Of a stretch of 64,000 bases of DNA, positions 25,018-34,180 are shown one piece after another. The DNA is taken from positions 1-64,000 of the forward strand of contig NZ_JRJU01000001.1 in the NCBI RefSeq assembly GCF_000787375.1, in the 5' to 3' direction. Below the pieces are notes generated by a model. The model saw nothing but the letters and a program-made list of their open reading frames with translations. It searched no databases and was not told the origin of the DNA. This DNA is from Halalkalibacter okhensis (lineage in GTDB: Bacteria > Bacillota > Bacilli > Bacillales > Bacillaceae_D). Each line of letters opens with the position of its first letter. Within the stretch, counting starts at the first letter, position 1. A program made the translations under genes and the position numbers.

Positions 25018-25953
25018 TTATCGAACAAACAAAATTAAAGCGTAAAAAAGTGGAATGGTCAGCACACATAAAATGGTTGTTGTTGCCACTGTAAACGTAG
25101 CAAACTCTACATCACCACTATACTTCTGAGCAAACATGGGTACAGTTGGCGCAGTTGGAGTGGCCGTTACTAGGATTGCAACTCCCATCACCGTTGTGGA
25201 AACAGGAAACCATAAAAAAGGAATTAAAAAAAGTGGGAGCAGCAGTAACTTTGCTCCTGTAGCATACCAAATGTAGCGGTTTTTTATTAATTGTTTAAAC
25301 TGCTTCCCACCTATCCTGGCTAATAAACTACCAATTAATATCATAGATAGTGGCAATGTCATTGTCCCTATATCTTCAAGAACTCCTCCAAGTATAGAGG
25401 GTAAACGAACAGGAAGAACCATCACAAGGAATCCGATTGATGTAGCAATGACACCTGGATTAAGTATAATCTGTCTCCACGAGATCTTCTGCCCAGCTCT
25501 TGCGACAACGTACACAACATACGTCCAGACATAAAACAAGAAAAAAATCATAAAAAAAGCTGTATACAAAACACCGATTTCGCCAAACAACAAAAAAGCA
25601 ATGGCATATCCGATAAACCCTTGGTTCCCAAAAATGATTGCTGCTTCATAGACCCCTTTTCTATTTTCAGGTAACGATGCTCTTTTTCTTAAACAATAAC
25701 CTGTTAACGTTGTACAGAGTAAAGCAAAAACAGACAGACCTACTAACCACGATATATCCAGCGCCAAATCAACCGACATCTTAATGTCCATTGAATAAAT
25801 AATGAGACAAGGTAGAGTAATATATAAAACGACTTGGGTTAAGACAAAATTAGACTCTTTCGGTAAAATATTCGTCTTTCTCATCACAAATCCTATTAGC
25901 CCAATCATTAATAAAACAAACATCTCTTGAGCTAATCCCAATATAGCGCTCAT
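25018..25953 (-). CDS. AEC-family auxin-efflux-carrier-like transporter
   Basis: A 311-residue membrane protein with ten predicted helices in two halves. Family motifs include NQGFIGYAIAFLLFGE and TPTAPTVPMFAQKY in the discontinuous helices. AEC members export or import small carboxylates such as malate or auxin-like compounds. Monocistronic; no operon partner hints at the substrate. Confidence 0.85.
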   Translation of the reverse strand: MSAILGLAQEMFVLLMIGLIGFVMRKTNILPKESNFVLTQVVLYITLPCLIIYSMDIKMSVDLALDISWLVGLSVFALLCTTLTGYCLRKRASLPENRKGVYEAAIIFGNQGFIGYAIAFLLFGEIGVLYTAFFMIFFLFYVWTYVVYVVARAGQKISWRQIILNPGVIATSIGFLVMVLPVRLPSILGGVLEDIGTMTLPLSMILIGSLLARIGGKQFKQLIKNRYIWYATGAKLLLLPLFLIPFLWFPVSTTVMGVAILVTATPTAPTVPMFAQKYSGDVEFATFTVATTTILCVLTIPLFYALILFVR

Positions 25954-26042
25954 CTTATTCCCCCTACACCTTGAATCAAGTTTCAGATTTAAATATCAAT
26001 AAACGGTCACATTGAATTATATCACGATTCTATAAAATGTAT

Positions 26043-26107
26043 GAAAAAAAAGGGGTGTATCAAAAGGGTACAGTTTAGGGCTGAATTTGACCTTTTGATA
26101 CACTCCC
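26043..26107 (-). terminator. Terminator of the YhfK-like gene
   Basis: On the minus strand GGGAGTGTATCAAAAGGT pairs with ACCCTTTTGATACACCCC over a 20-nt loop, followed by eight T. Confidence 0.85.
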
Positions 26108-26117
26108 TTCAATTTTC

Positions 26118-26756
26118 CTATAATTGCTCTAATGCTTGTTGGATAGGTGTATCGCCATTTAATATTTCAAACGTTTTTCCATAAGAAGTATGTAAGTCCA
26201 CAGTCTTTGCAAGGACGATTGCTACATCTTCTCTTGTTATTGTATTATCACGAACTTGAATTTCTTCTTCTAGTTTGATGTCCATCTTGGCTGGTTCATT
26301 TGTTAAACTGCCTGGACGAACGATCGTATAGTCTAAACTAGAACGCTTCAGATGGTCATCAGCTAACTTCTTTGCAACTAGATAATGACGAATTCGCTCA
26401 CTTTTATCAGGATCGACCGTCCCCATAGAACTTAGCATGACAAAACGTTTGACCCCTAGTCGCTCTGCTGTATCGATTGCCTTTATTGCCCCCCAAAGAT
26501 CAACTAAGATTGTTTTATCTGCCCCAGTATGTCCTCCCGATCCAGCAGCAAAAATCACTGCTTCAATCCCATTAAATGCGTGATCAAAGTTAGATTCTAA
26601 ATCAGCTACTACTGTTTCTTTTGCTCCATGTTCTTTTGCAACTGTCTCTTGTTTAGCATGACGAAGCATTGCAACGGGAGTATGCCCAGCCTCTTTCAGC
26701 TTTGTTAATGTTTGACGTGCAACCTGACCGTTAGCACCTATAACTAACACTCTCAC
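26118..26756 (-). CDS. NAD(P)-binding oxidoreductase, YhfK-like
   Basis: A 212-residue atypical short-chain dehydrogenase. N-terminal VRVLVIGANGQVARQ is the dinucleotide-binding loop; SSMGTVDPDKSERIRHYLVAKKLADDHL and YTIVRPGSLTNEPA resemble B. subtilis YhfK. Substrate unknown. Start is GTG 26756, nine bases after AAAAAGGAG; an earlier in-frame start would add 24 non-conserved residues and remove the glycine loop from the N-terminus. It ends in a strong terminator and may follow the COG0523 gene transcriptionally (96 bp). Confidence 0.8.
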   Translation of the reverse strand: MRVLVIGANGQVARQTLTKLKEAGHTPVAMLRHAKQETVAKEHGAKETVVADLESNFDHAFNGIEAVIFAAGSGGHTGADKTILVDLWGAIKAIDTAERLGVKRFVMLSSMGTVDPDKSERIRHYLVAKKLADDHLKRSSLDYTIVRPGSLTNEPAKMDIKLEEEIQVRDNTITREDVAIVLAKTVDLHTSYGKTFEILNGDTPIQQALEQL

Positions 26757-26852
26757 TATAGAACACTCCTTTTTCGAGGGACTTAAAAGGGTACATAAGA
26801 TCCCTTCTTTTGGTGATGATAATGACAAGTTTGAAGCAAACCGAAACTAGAA

Positions 26853-27809
26853 TCAAATGATTTGTCTTACATACTCATTTAATGACTGACGAATTTGCTC
26901 CAGATCCAAGCTTGTACCTATTAAAATAACACATGTTTTCTTTGCTGATTTAATAGGCTGAATGTCAAGTCGATTCGCCGCATATTGAAATGAAAAAACT
27001 TGCTGTTCACCTTCAAACACAATATAGCCTTTTGCCCTTAGCAGATTCGGACCTTGCTCTTTCAACCATTTTTCAAACTCTTTTTGACCAATTACCTCGA
27101 CCCCCTCAAGTTTGATCGCCTGAAACGGATGCGAATGATCGTGGTGTTTATGATGGCTTGAATAATCAGTAACTGGAACCGTCTTTGTTAAAAAGCGTTT
27201 TTCAAACAATGTATCCATCGGGGCATCTCCATATTGAGAAAAGACCATTTCAGTATTAGCCATTTTAAGTTCTTCTAATTTCGAAGTTACTTTATTTAGT
27301 TTTTTCTTATCAATAAGATCGGTTTTATTTACAACTAATAAGGTACTTGAAACAATTTGTTGTTTCAGCATCATTCTAATTTCTTTTGAACTTTGGAATA
27401 AGCTTTGATATTCCAAATAGCGGCTAGCATCTACCATTCCAATAATCGTTTGGATGTTTACTTGATCAATTAAATCCGGGTGGGTAAGAGACTCAACGAC
27501 CTCTGCAGGATTAGCAATGCCCGTTCCTTCAATTAATAAAGCATCAATATCTTTATTTAGTTTGAGAAATTGAGTCAACTCAATTCTCATATCATCTTGG
27601 ATGGTACAACAAATGCAACCATTGAGGAGCTCAATCATTGCATCACCTTCAAATAGTTCCTTTTCCACATTTTCAGAACCGAGTTCATTCATTATTAATG
27701 CAGGTTCCTTACCTTGATCTTTAATCTCTTGTACCATTTTCTTTAAAACAGTCGTCTTCCCGCTTCCTAAAAAGCCGGTCAATATATAAACAGGAATTCG
27801 GCTCATCAT
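26853..27809 (-). CDS. COG0523 (CobW/YciC-like) metal-chaperone GTPase
   Basis: A 318-residue G3E GTPase. Walker A GFLGSGKTT, the family metal-binding motif GCICC in NGCICCTIQDD, EGTGIANP, and the guanine-specificity NKTD. A His-rich segment HHKHHDHSHPF near residue 215 marks a zinc-handling subtype; the C-terminal CobW_C domain follows. Related proteins (YciC, ZNG1) insert or guard zinc under limitation. No Zur operator was seen upstream. Nearby YcgR/YcgQ-like genes form a possible metal-homeostasis cluster. Confidence 0.85.
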   Translation of the reverse strand: MMSRIPVYILTGFLGSGKTTVLKKMVQEIKDQGKEPALIMNELGSENVEKELFEGDAMIELLNGCICCTIQDDMRIELTQFLKLNKDIDALLIEGTGIANPAEVVESLTHPDLIDQVNIQTIIGMVDASRYLEYQSLFQSSKEIRMMLKQQIVSSTLLVVNKTDLIDKKKLNKVTSKLEELKMANTEMVFSQYGDAPMDTLFEKRFLTKTVPVTDYSSHHKHHDHSHPFQAIKLEGVEVIGQKEFEKWLKEQGPNLLRAKGYIVFEGEQQVFSFQYAANRLDIQPIKSAKKTCVILIGTSLDLEQIRQSLNEYVRQII

Positions 27810-27884
27810 ATGTCACTCCTTTTAGTTTAAAAATAGCATACAATTCACACAGTTACAAATAGGAAACGTTCTTATTTAAATAAA

Positions 27885-27919
27885 ATAGAAAAAACGACTA
27901 CACTCATCCTGTAGTCGTT
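27885..27919 (-). terminator. Terminator of the UPF0316 gene
   Basis: AACGACTACA / TGTAGTCGTT on the minus strand, followed by TTTTTTCTATTTTA. Confidence 0.85.
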
Positions 27920-27929
27920 CCTGAACATA

Positions 27930-28493
27930 TTACAGCGTAGCATTGCTTTTTTCTTTGCTTTTCAAGAATTTCTCTTTTCTTTTTTTCATCGCTTTTGTAA
28001 TATAACCACCTTTAAAGTTACGAGGTTCATAGGACACAATAAACGCACTTGGTTCATAGGAACTGACAATTTGTATAAACTCCTGTTCACGATCTCTTCG
28101 TGCGGTACAATCTAAACGATAACGCTTAGCTTCATTCATCCCTTCCACTTCTCCAGTCGACACACTAAATCCTACTTCACGAAGTCGATTGGTTAGGGCT
28201 TCATTTTTATTCATTAAATTCACTTCAATTGAAACATAACCTATTGCTAATTTCTGCTCTATAATTTGACCAATATATAAACCAACACCAAATCCAATGG
28301 CATAAGCAGCCATATTTAAGTAGTTAGATAAATCACTAAAGACAATGGCAATTGCCCCTACATAAATCACTCCTTCAAGAGTCCCTAAAGCAGATGCCTT
28401 TCCTTTCATGCCTTTTACCATCGTGATCGTACGAAGTGTTAAGACAGGAACATAAATTAATTGTGCAACAAAGATAATTAACGCTTGAAGCAT
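27930..28493 (-). CDS. UPF0316 membrane protein, YebE-like
   Basis: A 187-residue protein with three N-terminal membrane helices (DUF5698) and a cytosolic DUF2179 domain (about 95-165; [42 protein letters not shown]). It matches B. subtilis YebE. DUF2179 domains in related YitT proteins are suspected nucleotide- or ligand-binding regulators; function unknown. The inner ATG 28493 is preferred: AGGTGG lies five bases upstream, while the GTG at 28502 overlaps it. The 202 bp upstream, shared with the divergent permease gene, show a TAAAAT -10-like box near 28665 but nothing else clear. Confidence 0.82.
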   Translation of the reverse strand: MLQALIIFVAQLIYVPVLTLRTITMVKGMKGKASALGTLEGVIYVGAIAIVFSDLSNYLNMAAYAIGFGVGLYIGQIIEQKLAIGYVSIEVNLMNKNEALTNRLREVGFSVSTGEVEGMNEAKRYRLDCTARRDREQEFIQIVSSYEPSAFIVSYEPRNFKGGYITKAMKKRKEKFLKSKEKSNATL

Positions 28494-28695
28494 ATATGCC
28501 ACCTACTTTCTAACTATGATAACTATCGTAGTGTAACAGGAAATTTCCTTATAAGCTACCATAATTTCAAAACGATTTTTTTGTAATTTTGTCAAACATT
28601 TCATCATTTTTACAAAACGAGTTTCACACTTCATTCACTCAATCTATGGTAAAATAGCGAAAGAACTTTCATAGAGTAAAATAAGGAGACTTTGG

Positions 28696-29736
28696 ATGAA
28701 TAAATTTAAACATTTTTTCCTCTCTTTTGGAAAAGACTTTTTAGGGTTTTTACTACTTTTGATATTCTTAATTCTGTTTTTTAATATTGAATCGTTCAAA
28801 GCTGAACGTGCTGGTTTTACTGTTCCCGATTCATGGTTAAATGTAAACACGATTTTCCTTGGAATAGTAATTGAAGCTGTTCCTTTTATTTTACTTGGCG
28901 TTTTTGTCTCAGCACTCATTCAAATCTATGTAAAAGAAGACCTCATTCATCGATATTTACCGAAAAATGCATATGCAGCACTTTTACCTGCTGCCGTTTT
29001 AGGTGCCATTTTTCCAATTTGTGAATGCGCAATTGTTCCCATTGTTCGTAGACTAATTAAGAAGGGCATGCCTTTACACGTCGGTGTTGTCTTTTTAGTT
29101 GCTGCCCCTATTTTAAATCCGGTCGTTGCAGCTTCCACCTTCTTTGCTTTTCGAACCGATCTAACCGTGCTCTATGCACGAATGGGACTGGCTTTTGTTC
29201 TTTCAATTATTATTGGAGGGATATTATACGTTGTCTTCAAAAATCGTGATCAATTAAAATGGACAAAAGAAGAACTTGTTGGACGTCAAGTCGTTTTAGA
29301 AACAGGAGCAACTGCACCAAGAAAGATGAATCGCTTCAAACAAACGTTATATCACGCTGCAGATGAATTTTTCTTAATGGGGAAATTTCTTATTTTAGGC
29401 GCTTTTATCGCCGCCCTTTTCCAAACTTTTCTTGATCGTAGCCTTTTACAAGCCATTGGAAGCAATGAGTACAGTTCCACTGCTGTGATGATGGCTTTTG
29501 CTTTTCTTCTATCATTATGTTCTGAAGCAGACGCATTCGTTGCTGCATCATTTGGAAATACCTTTACAACAGGGTCTCTTATTGCCTTTTTAGTATATGG
29601 TCCGATGATCGATTTAAAAAATACAATTATGTTATTTGCTTTCTTTAAAGCGAAATTTGTATTCGTCTTTATTGGAGTTGTTACAGCGATTGTCTTTATT
29701 GCGGTTGTTGCCCTGCAACTACTTGCCATTATTTAA
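28696..29736 (+). CDS. YcgR-like permease (ArsP_1/DUF318)
   Basis: A 346-residue membrane protein with about eight helices. Conserved motifs: AVPFILLGVFVSALIQ, AIFPICECAIVPIVRRLIKKG, VFLVAAPILNPVVAAST and LLSLCSEADAFVAASF, typical of the predicted permease family COG0701. The Cys and His/Glu residues in those motifs hint at a metal or thiol substrate. It is 16 bp upstream of a YcgQ-like gene, its usual partner. Confidence 0.85.
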   Translation: MNKFKHFFLSFGKDFLGFLLLLIFLILFFNIESFKAERAGFTVPDSWLNVNTIFLGIVIEAVPFILLGVFVSALIQIYVKEDLIHRYLPKNAYAALLPAAVLGAIFPICECAIVPIVRRLIKKGMPLHVGVVFLVAAPILNPVVAASTFFAFRTDLTVLYARMGLAFVLSIIIGGILYVVFKNRDQLKWTKEELVGRQVVLETGATAPRKMNRFKQTLYHAADEFFLMGKFLILGAFIAALFQTFLDRSLLQAIGSNEYSSTAVMMAFAFLLSLCSEADAFVAASFGNTFTTGSLIAFLVYGPMIDLKNTIMLFAFFKAKFVFVFIGVVTAIVFIAVVALQLLAII

Positions 29737-29752
29737 AGAAAGGAGTAGTCAT

Positions 29753-30712
29753 ATGGAGAAGAAATCAGACTTAGGTTTCCATGCTTACATCCGTGGCATT
29801 ATTCTAATTGGCTTCGCACTACTCATGCTCGCCTTTATCATTACAGGTAATATCGTCTATTATATTGCCCCAACGATGATGCCATTTATTTATTTTGCAA
29901 CAGCCGTTTTCTTAATTCTTGGAGTCATTCAAATCATTCGAAGTACGAGCAAAGGTCAGGAGGAAGAGGAACTATGTGATTGTGGAACTGACCACAATGT
30001 AACAGGTTCGCCAGTCACTAAGTTAGTAATTTATTCCATCTTTGTTGCACCAATTATTCTCGGTTTTGTTCTTCCTGATAAACTACTAGATAGTTCCGTT
30101 GCTGCTAACCGTGGCATTCAATATGGTTCAGGGATCTTAGCTGATCAAGCAAATGCTGAGCAACAAAAAGAGGAATCCACATCTCGAGCAGAAGCCTATC
30201 TAAATGATCCAGATGCATATCTTGATCAACTTGAATCAGGTTCTGAGCTTTCGGATGAAGATCATATAACTGCTGATGAGTATTACACTCAAGAAGGTTT
30301 TAATCAATATTATGAGGAACTAGCAGAAGAGGTCCTTCAAGAAGGTCAAATCATTGTGACTGAAGAGAATTACTTAGACATGATGACGATGTTAGATCTT
30401 CAACTAGACCAATTTATCGGAAAACCAATTGAAATTGTAGGATTTGTTTATCGTGAGCCTGAGTTTGAAGACAATCAGCTTGTCGTTGCTCGCTTCGGAA
30501 TGACATGCTGTGTGGCAGATGCTTCTGTATACGGAACGATGGTTGAAGCAAATGAAGCAAGTCAATTTGAAAATGATACTTGGGTTCGAGTGACAGGAAT
30601 TTTAGATCAGACAGAGTTCAATGATTTTCGTATTCCTCTCATTCAACTACGTGAAATTGAAGTCATTGATCAACCTGAAAGCCCATATGTTTTTCCTCGC
30701 TTTAGCTTTTAG
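29753..30712 (+). CDS. YcgQ-like TIGR03943 family membrane protein
   Basis: A 319-residue protein with three or four N-terminal membrane helices (to about 125, including LCDCGTDHN) and a soluble C-terminal domain with an acidic middle (about 140-200) and FVYREPEFEDNQLVVARFGMTCCVADASVYG. This is the TIGR03943/DUF1980 family (COG3689), normally paired with COG0701 permeases. ATG 29753 follows AAAGGAG; the frame upstream of it only overlaps the permease gene. CxC and TCC motifs may bind metal. Confidence 0.82.
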   Translation: MEKKSDLGFHAYIRGIILIGFALLMLAFIITGNIVYYIAPTMMPFIYFATAVFLILGVIQIIRSTSKGQEEEELCDCGTDHNVTGSPVTKLVIYSIFVAPIILGFVLPDKLLDSSVAANRGIQYGSGILADQANAEQQKEESTSRAEAYLNDPDAYLDQLESGSELSDEDHITADEYYTQEGFNQYYEELAEEVLQEGQIIVTEENYLDMMTMLDLQLDQFIGKPIEIVGFVYREPEFEDNQLVVARFGMTCCVADASVYGTMVEANEASQFENDTWVRVTGILDQTEFNDFRIPLIQLREIEVIDQPESPYVFPRFSF

Positions 30713-30713
30713 T

Positions 30714-30753
30714 AAAAAAGAACGGCTGCCTATAATGGCAACCGTTCTTTTTT
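30714..30753. terminator. Bidirectional terminator between ycgQ-like gene and cstA
   Basis: AAAAAAGAACGGCTGCC pairs with GGCAACCGTTCTTTTTT; T runs on both strands serve the convergent genes. Confidence 0.9.
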
Positions 30754-30790
30754 GGGGTTATAACATGTAACCTAGACCCTTTTTCAAGAT

Positions 30791-32407
30791 TTACATTTTT
30801 ACTGTTCGATCTGATTTATCATCGGCCAGCGATCTCCAGCCTTCAATAGCAAGAAAAACACATAGAATAAATAATACAAAAGCTGAGAAAAATAAGAAAT
30901 AATTACTAGCCATAAAATTGTTATACATTAATACACCAAGTGCTGAAATCGTAACGATAAACATAAATATCATTGGAATCACAACATAAAATGTTCTGGC
31001 CCCTGTTTTCTTCAGCCAGACTACAACAGCTAGTAATGCTAACGCTCCAAGCATTTGATTAGCCGAGCCAAACAATGGCCAAATCTGTTCCCACGTACCT
31101 GTTAATGCAAGTGCTGCAGCCCCTATTAATCCTGTAGTTGTTGCCACATGGGAGTTTTGGAACATCTTTGGTGCGCGGTTTTCAGAGATCTCTTGAACGG
31201 CATATCTCATCAAGCGAGTTGCTGAATCAAGCGTCGTTAATAAAAATGCTGAAGCCGTTAATGCTGCAAATGTCACAGCTGTTGCTTCTGGAATGCCCCA
31301 AAATGACATAAAATAGCCAATCCCAGCTGCAAATGTTCCAATAGGACCCCCAAGGGCATCTAATCTCGCCGCAAAGTCTGCTTGTGTTAAATACGCCACG
31401 GAACCAATTGTAATGATCGCCATAAATGCCTCAAGTAACATTGCTCCATAGGCGATAAACTTTCCATTCTTTTCATTATCTAATTGCTTTGCTGTCGTAC
31501 CTGAGGAAACAAGTGAGTGGAATCCTGAAATTGCCCCACAAGCAATAGTAATAAATAGAATAGGAAATAAAAAGCCCATCGTTTCATGTCTAAAACCAGT
31601 ATAGGCTGGCAGTTGCATCGCCGGTGAAGCAATTAATATCCCGATAACTGCTCCTATTATGAGCCCATATAACAAAAACGCATTCAAATAATCTCGCGGT
31701 TGCAGTAAGAGCCATACTGGCATAACAGAGGCAACATATGCATATCCAAGAAGGATTAGAGACCACGTGGATGCACTTAAGTGAATCGGAAATTGAATTC
31801 CAATCCAAATGGATATAAGCATAGCCGCAACCCCTAATATACTTGCCACAGCTAGATTCATTCGTAATTGGTTGACTAAGAAGCCAAAAATAATAGCAAC
31901 ACCTAAAAATAAGATCGATGCGGTCGCAGCTTCAGGAACCGCAACAAATGTATTCGCTACTAATATCATGAATACACCAACAATCAAGATTAGTGTGGCA
32001 ATAGAAAAAGATAAGAATAAGATCTGGCCTCGACCGCCCATATACTCTTTGATAACGCTTCCAATTGATTGTGCTTTATGACGAATTGATGCTTGTAAAG
32101 AGGTATAATCGTGCACTCCGCCTACAAAGATACTTCCTACTATAATCCATATAACCGCTGGCAACCACCCAAATACCACGGCAGCAATCGGTCCGGTAAT
32201 TGGTCCTCCACCCGCAATTGTTGCAAAGTGATGACCTAATAAGACTGGTTTTTTTGCAGGAACGTATTCAACTCCATCATTGACTTCAACAGCTGGCGTC
32301 GTTCTGCTCGGATCTACTTTTAATTCTTTCTCAAGAAACCTTCCATAAATTCGGTAAGCTAATAAAAGGATCACTCCACATATCATCATTAATGTTATAA
32401 AGTTCAT
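30791..32407 (-). CDS. cstA: Carbon starvation protein A, pyruvate/peptide transporter
   Basis: A 538-residue membrane protein with more than 14 helices. CstA motifs are clear: KKPVLLGHHFATIAGGGPITGPIAA near residue 55 and HDYTSLQASIRHKAQSIG. CstA is a pyruvate- and peptide-associated transporter made under carbon limitation. Its ATG overlaps the stop of the upstream 176-residue gene (ATGA), so the pair is translationally coupled and shares the promoter and candidate cre site near 33110-33145. Confidence 0.92.
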   Translation of the reverse strand: MNFITLMMICGVILLLAYRIYGRFLEKELKVDPSRTTPAVEVNDGVEYVPAKKPVLLGHHFATIAGGGPITGPIAAVVFGWLPAVIWIIVGSIFVGGVHDYTSLQASIRHKAQSIGSVIKEYMGGRGQILFLSFSIATLILIVGVFMILVANTFVAVPEAATASILFLGVAIIFGFLVNQLRMNLAVASILGVAAMLISIWIGIQFPIHLSASTWSLILLGYAYVASVMPVWLLLQPRDYLNAFLLYGLIIGAVIGILIASPAMQLPAYTGFRHETMGFLFPILFITIACGAISGFHSLVSSGTTAKQLDNEKNGKFIAYGAMLLEAFMAIITIGSVAYLTQADFAARLDALGGPIGTFAAGIGYFMSFWGIPEATAVTFAALTASAFLLTTLDSATRLMRYAVQEISENRAPKMFQNSHVATTTGLIGAAALALTGTWEQIWPLFGSANQMLGALALLAVVVWLKKTGARTFYVVIPMIFMFIVTISALGVLMYNNFMASNYFLFFSAFVLFILCVFLAIEGWRSLADDKSDRTVKM

Positions 32408-32934
32408 GATCTTTCGTCCCCCTTCATTAAAGCTTCTTCAAATGTTTTAACAAACTCTTTTCCCTTTCGATTTACGTAAACACGTTTATCTTTCATGCTA
32501 ACAATCGCAAGATACCGATCAGCCCATCCATGCCAACCAAACTTTAGAAATCGAAGCTTTCTAGCTCGTTGTACATAACGTTTCAGCTCCTCTCCAATAG
32601 AGTCATTTGTGACGATCACACCGATAAAGTACGTTGACATATGCTCTTGTTTTTCAGGGACAAACGACGGAATACGAGAATCTAAAACGTTAGCAAAAAG
32701 TTGGAGCTTTTCCTTTGACAGGTTGTCTGCTTGTTTAACGAACGCATACTGCTGTGTTTCAACACTCCATACCTTTACAGATTTAGACATTAGATATTTT
32801 TCATCGCGTCTTTGAAACTCAGCATAGAAATCCAACGGCATATCGCCAATAGTTTCACCTCGATATACATTGAACTGAACCGTATATTGATTAGCCATTT
32901 GATTAATAAATTTCTCTACTTGTGTTTCAGTCAT
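32404..32934 (-). CDS. Conserved hypothetical protein coupled to cstA
   Basis: A 176-residue soluble protein I do not recognise. It has no signal peptide; notable are a mixed alpha/beta pattern (FIGVIVTNDS, YVQRARKLRFLKFGWHGWADRYLAIVSMKD) and many basic residues. Start 32934 follows AAGGTGG; eight earlier codons lack a binding site. The 4-bp overlap with cstA suggests it works with the transporter, perhaps as a regulator, but this is inference from position only. Confidence 0.7.
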   Translation of the reverse strand: MTETQVEKFINQMANQYTVQFNVYRGETIGDMPLDFYAEFQRRDEKYLMSKSVKVWSVETQQYAFVKQADNLSKEKLQLFANVLDSRIPSFVPEKQEHMSTYFIGVIVTNDSIGEELKRYVQRARKLRFLKFGWHGWADRYLAIVSMKDKRVYVNRKGKEFVKTFEEALMKGDERS

Positions 32935-33108
32935 GTACAACCACCTTGCTTTCTTCATCCATGTTCGAAAATCTCCGTTTTTTCAAAGTGAGTTACTTCA
33001 TAAATAATCAAGTAGTTATGAACTCTTCATTCCCACCTCCTTAATCAACCATATTCTCTTGTCAAGTGTTTTAGTAGGAATATTCACACAATTCTTTAAA
33101 CTAATTTT

Positions 33109-33143
33109 ATTATAACGAAATGGTAAGATTATACAAGCGCTTT
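33109..33143 (-). promoter_or_regulatory. Promoter of the cstA operon with candidate cre site
   Basis: Minus strand TTGTAT, 16-bp spacer, TATAAT. The -35 box overlaps AAAGCGCTT (33135-33143), the palindromic core of CcpA cre sites (TGAAAGCGCTTTCA), with flanks only partly matching. Catabolite repression of a carbon-starvation transporter would make sense. The rest of the 292-bp gap contains the terminator at 33173-33218. Confidence 0.5.
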
Positions 33144-33172
33144 GCATTAGTTTTCTCTAAATCTAACAAACG

Positions 33173-33218
33173 AAAAAAGGATACTAAAACAGGTGGTTTT
33201 CCCTTTTTAGTATCCTTT
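33173..33218 (-). terminator. Terminator of the fructokinase operon
   Basis: AAAGGATACTAAAA pairs with TTTTAGTATCCTTT, followed by TTTTTTCG on the minus strand. Confidence 0.88.
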
Positions 33219-33226
33219 AAGCTCTT

Positions 33227-34180
33227 CTATGATTGCTTTTTCGTTAAATATTCTTTTACTTCGGCCATTGAAGGTAATGCGGTCATAGCTCCACGGGTTG
33301 ATGCTGCCAACGCTCCTGAAACGGATGCAAACGTTAAGATTTCCTTCCATCGTTCAGTTGAAATTTGCAGTACATCTCCTTCTTCTTCATTCAAGTTATA
33401 AAGAACACCTGAGACAAATGCATCACCTGCACCTGTCGTATCAATCGTCTCTACTTTCATAGCTGGAATATGGATTGTATCTCCATTCACATGAACATAA
33501 CTTCCTTCTGCACCAAATGTAACAATAAGGGCTGGAATGTGATAAGATGACAACTTTGAAATTCCTTTTTCAAGCTCTTTTTCCCCTGTTAAAAATTCCA
33601 GCTCTTCTTCAGAAATTTTGACTACATCAGCTTCGGCAAACATGGATAGAATTGTTTCTCTTGCTTGCTTTGCACCAGACCATAAGCTCAGTCGGAGATT
33701 AGGATCATAAGAAATCAATAGACCGCTTTCTTTCGCCCGTTTCACTGCCTCTACCGTTGCTGTTTTACTTGGTTCACTAATCATTGAAATCGAACCGAAG
33801 TGTAACACTTTGTTTTGTGAAAATATTGATTCATTTAAGTCATTCGTTGTTAAAAAACGATCGGCACTTGGATCGATATAAAAACTGAAATTACGCTCAC
33901 CGTTCTTGTCTAATGTAACGAACACGACACCTGTTCGAGCCTCGTCCGTTAGCGTCATATTTGTAATATCCACTCCATGTTGCTCTAACGTCTCTTGCAT
34001 AAATTTTCCTAAGACATCATTTCCCACTTTTCCCAAAAAACTCGACTTCGCCCCAAGCTTTGATACAGCCACTGCCACATTGGCAGGGGCTCCACCTGGA
34101 CTTTTTTGATATGAAATATTCTCTTGATCAAGGGGAATAAAATCAATTAACGCTTCTCCTAAACAAATAATTCCTTTCAC
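33227..34180 (-). CDS. Fructokinase, PfkB family
   Basis: A 317-residue ribokinase-family sugar kinase. Motifs: CLGEALIDFIP at the start, GGAPANVAVAVSKLG, and the catalytic DTTGAGDAFVSGVLY with its Asp base and anion hole. It resembles ScrK-type fructokinases of sucrose operons, making fructose 6-phosphate. The GTG start directly follows the TAA of the antiterminator gene, so translation is coupled. Last gene of the IIA-antiterminator-kinase unit. Confidence 0.85.
   Translation of the reverse strand: MKGIICLGEALIDFIPLDQENISYQKSPGGAPANVAVAVSKLGAKSSFLGKVGNDVLGKFMQETLEQHGVDITNMTLTDEARTGVVFVTLDKNGERNFSFYIDPSADRFLTTNDLNESIFSQNKVLHFGSISMISEPSKTATVEAVKRAKESGLLISYDPNLRLSLWSGAKQARETILSMFAEADVVKISEEELEFLTGEKELEKGISKLSSYHIPALIVTFGAEGSYVHVNGDTIHIPAMKVETIDTTGAGDAFVSGVLYNLNEEEGDVLQISTERWKEILTFASVSGALAASTRGAMTALPSMAEVKEYLTKKQS

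Noticed and set aside
27810-27884. Zur operator upstream of the COG0523 gene
   Set aside because: No palindrome close to the Zur consensus was found by eye.
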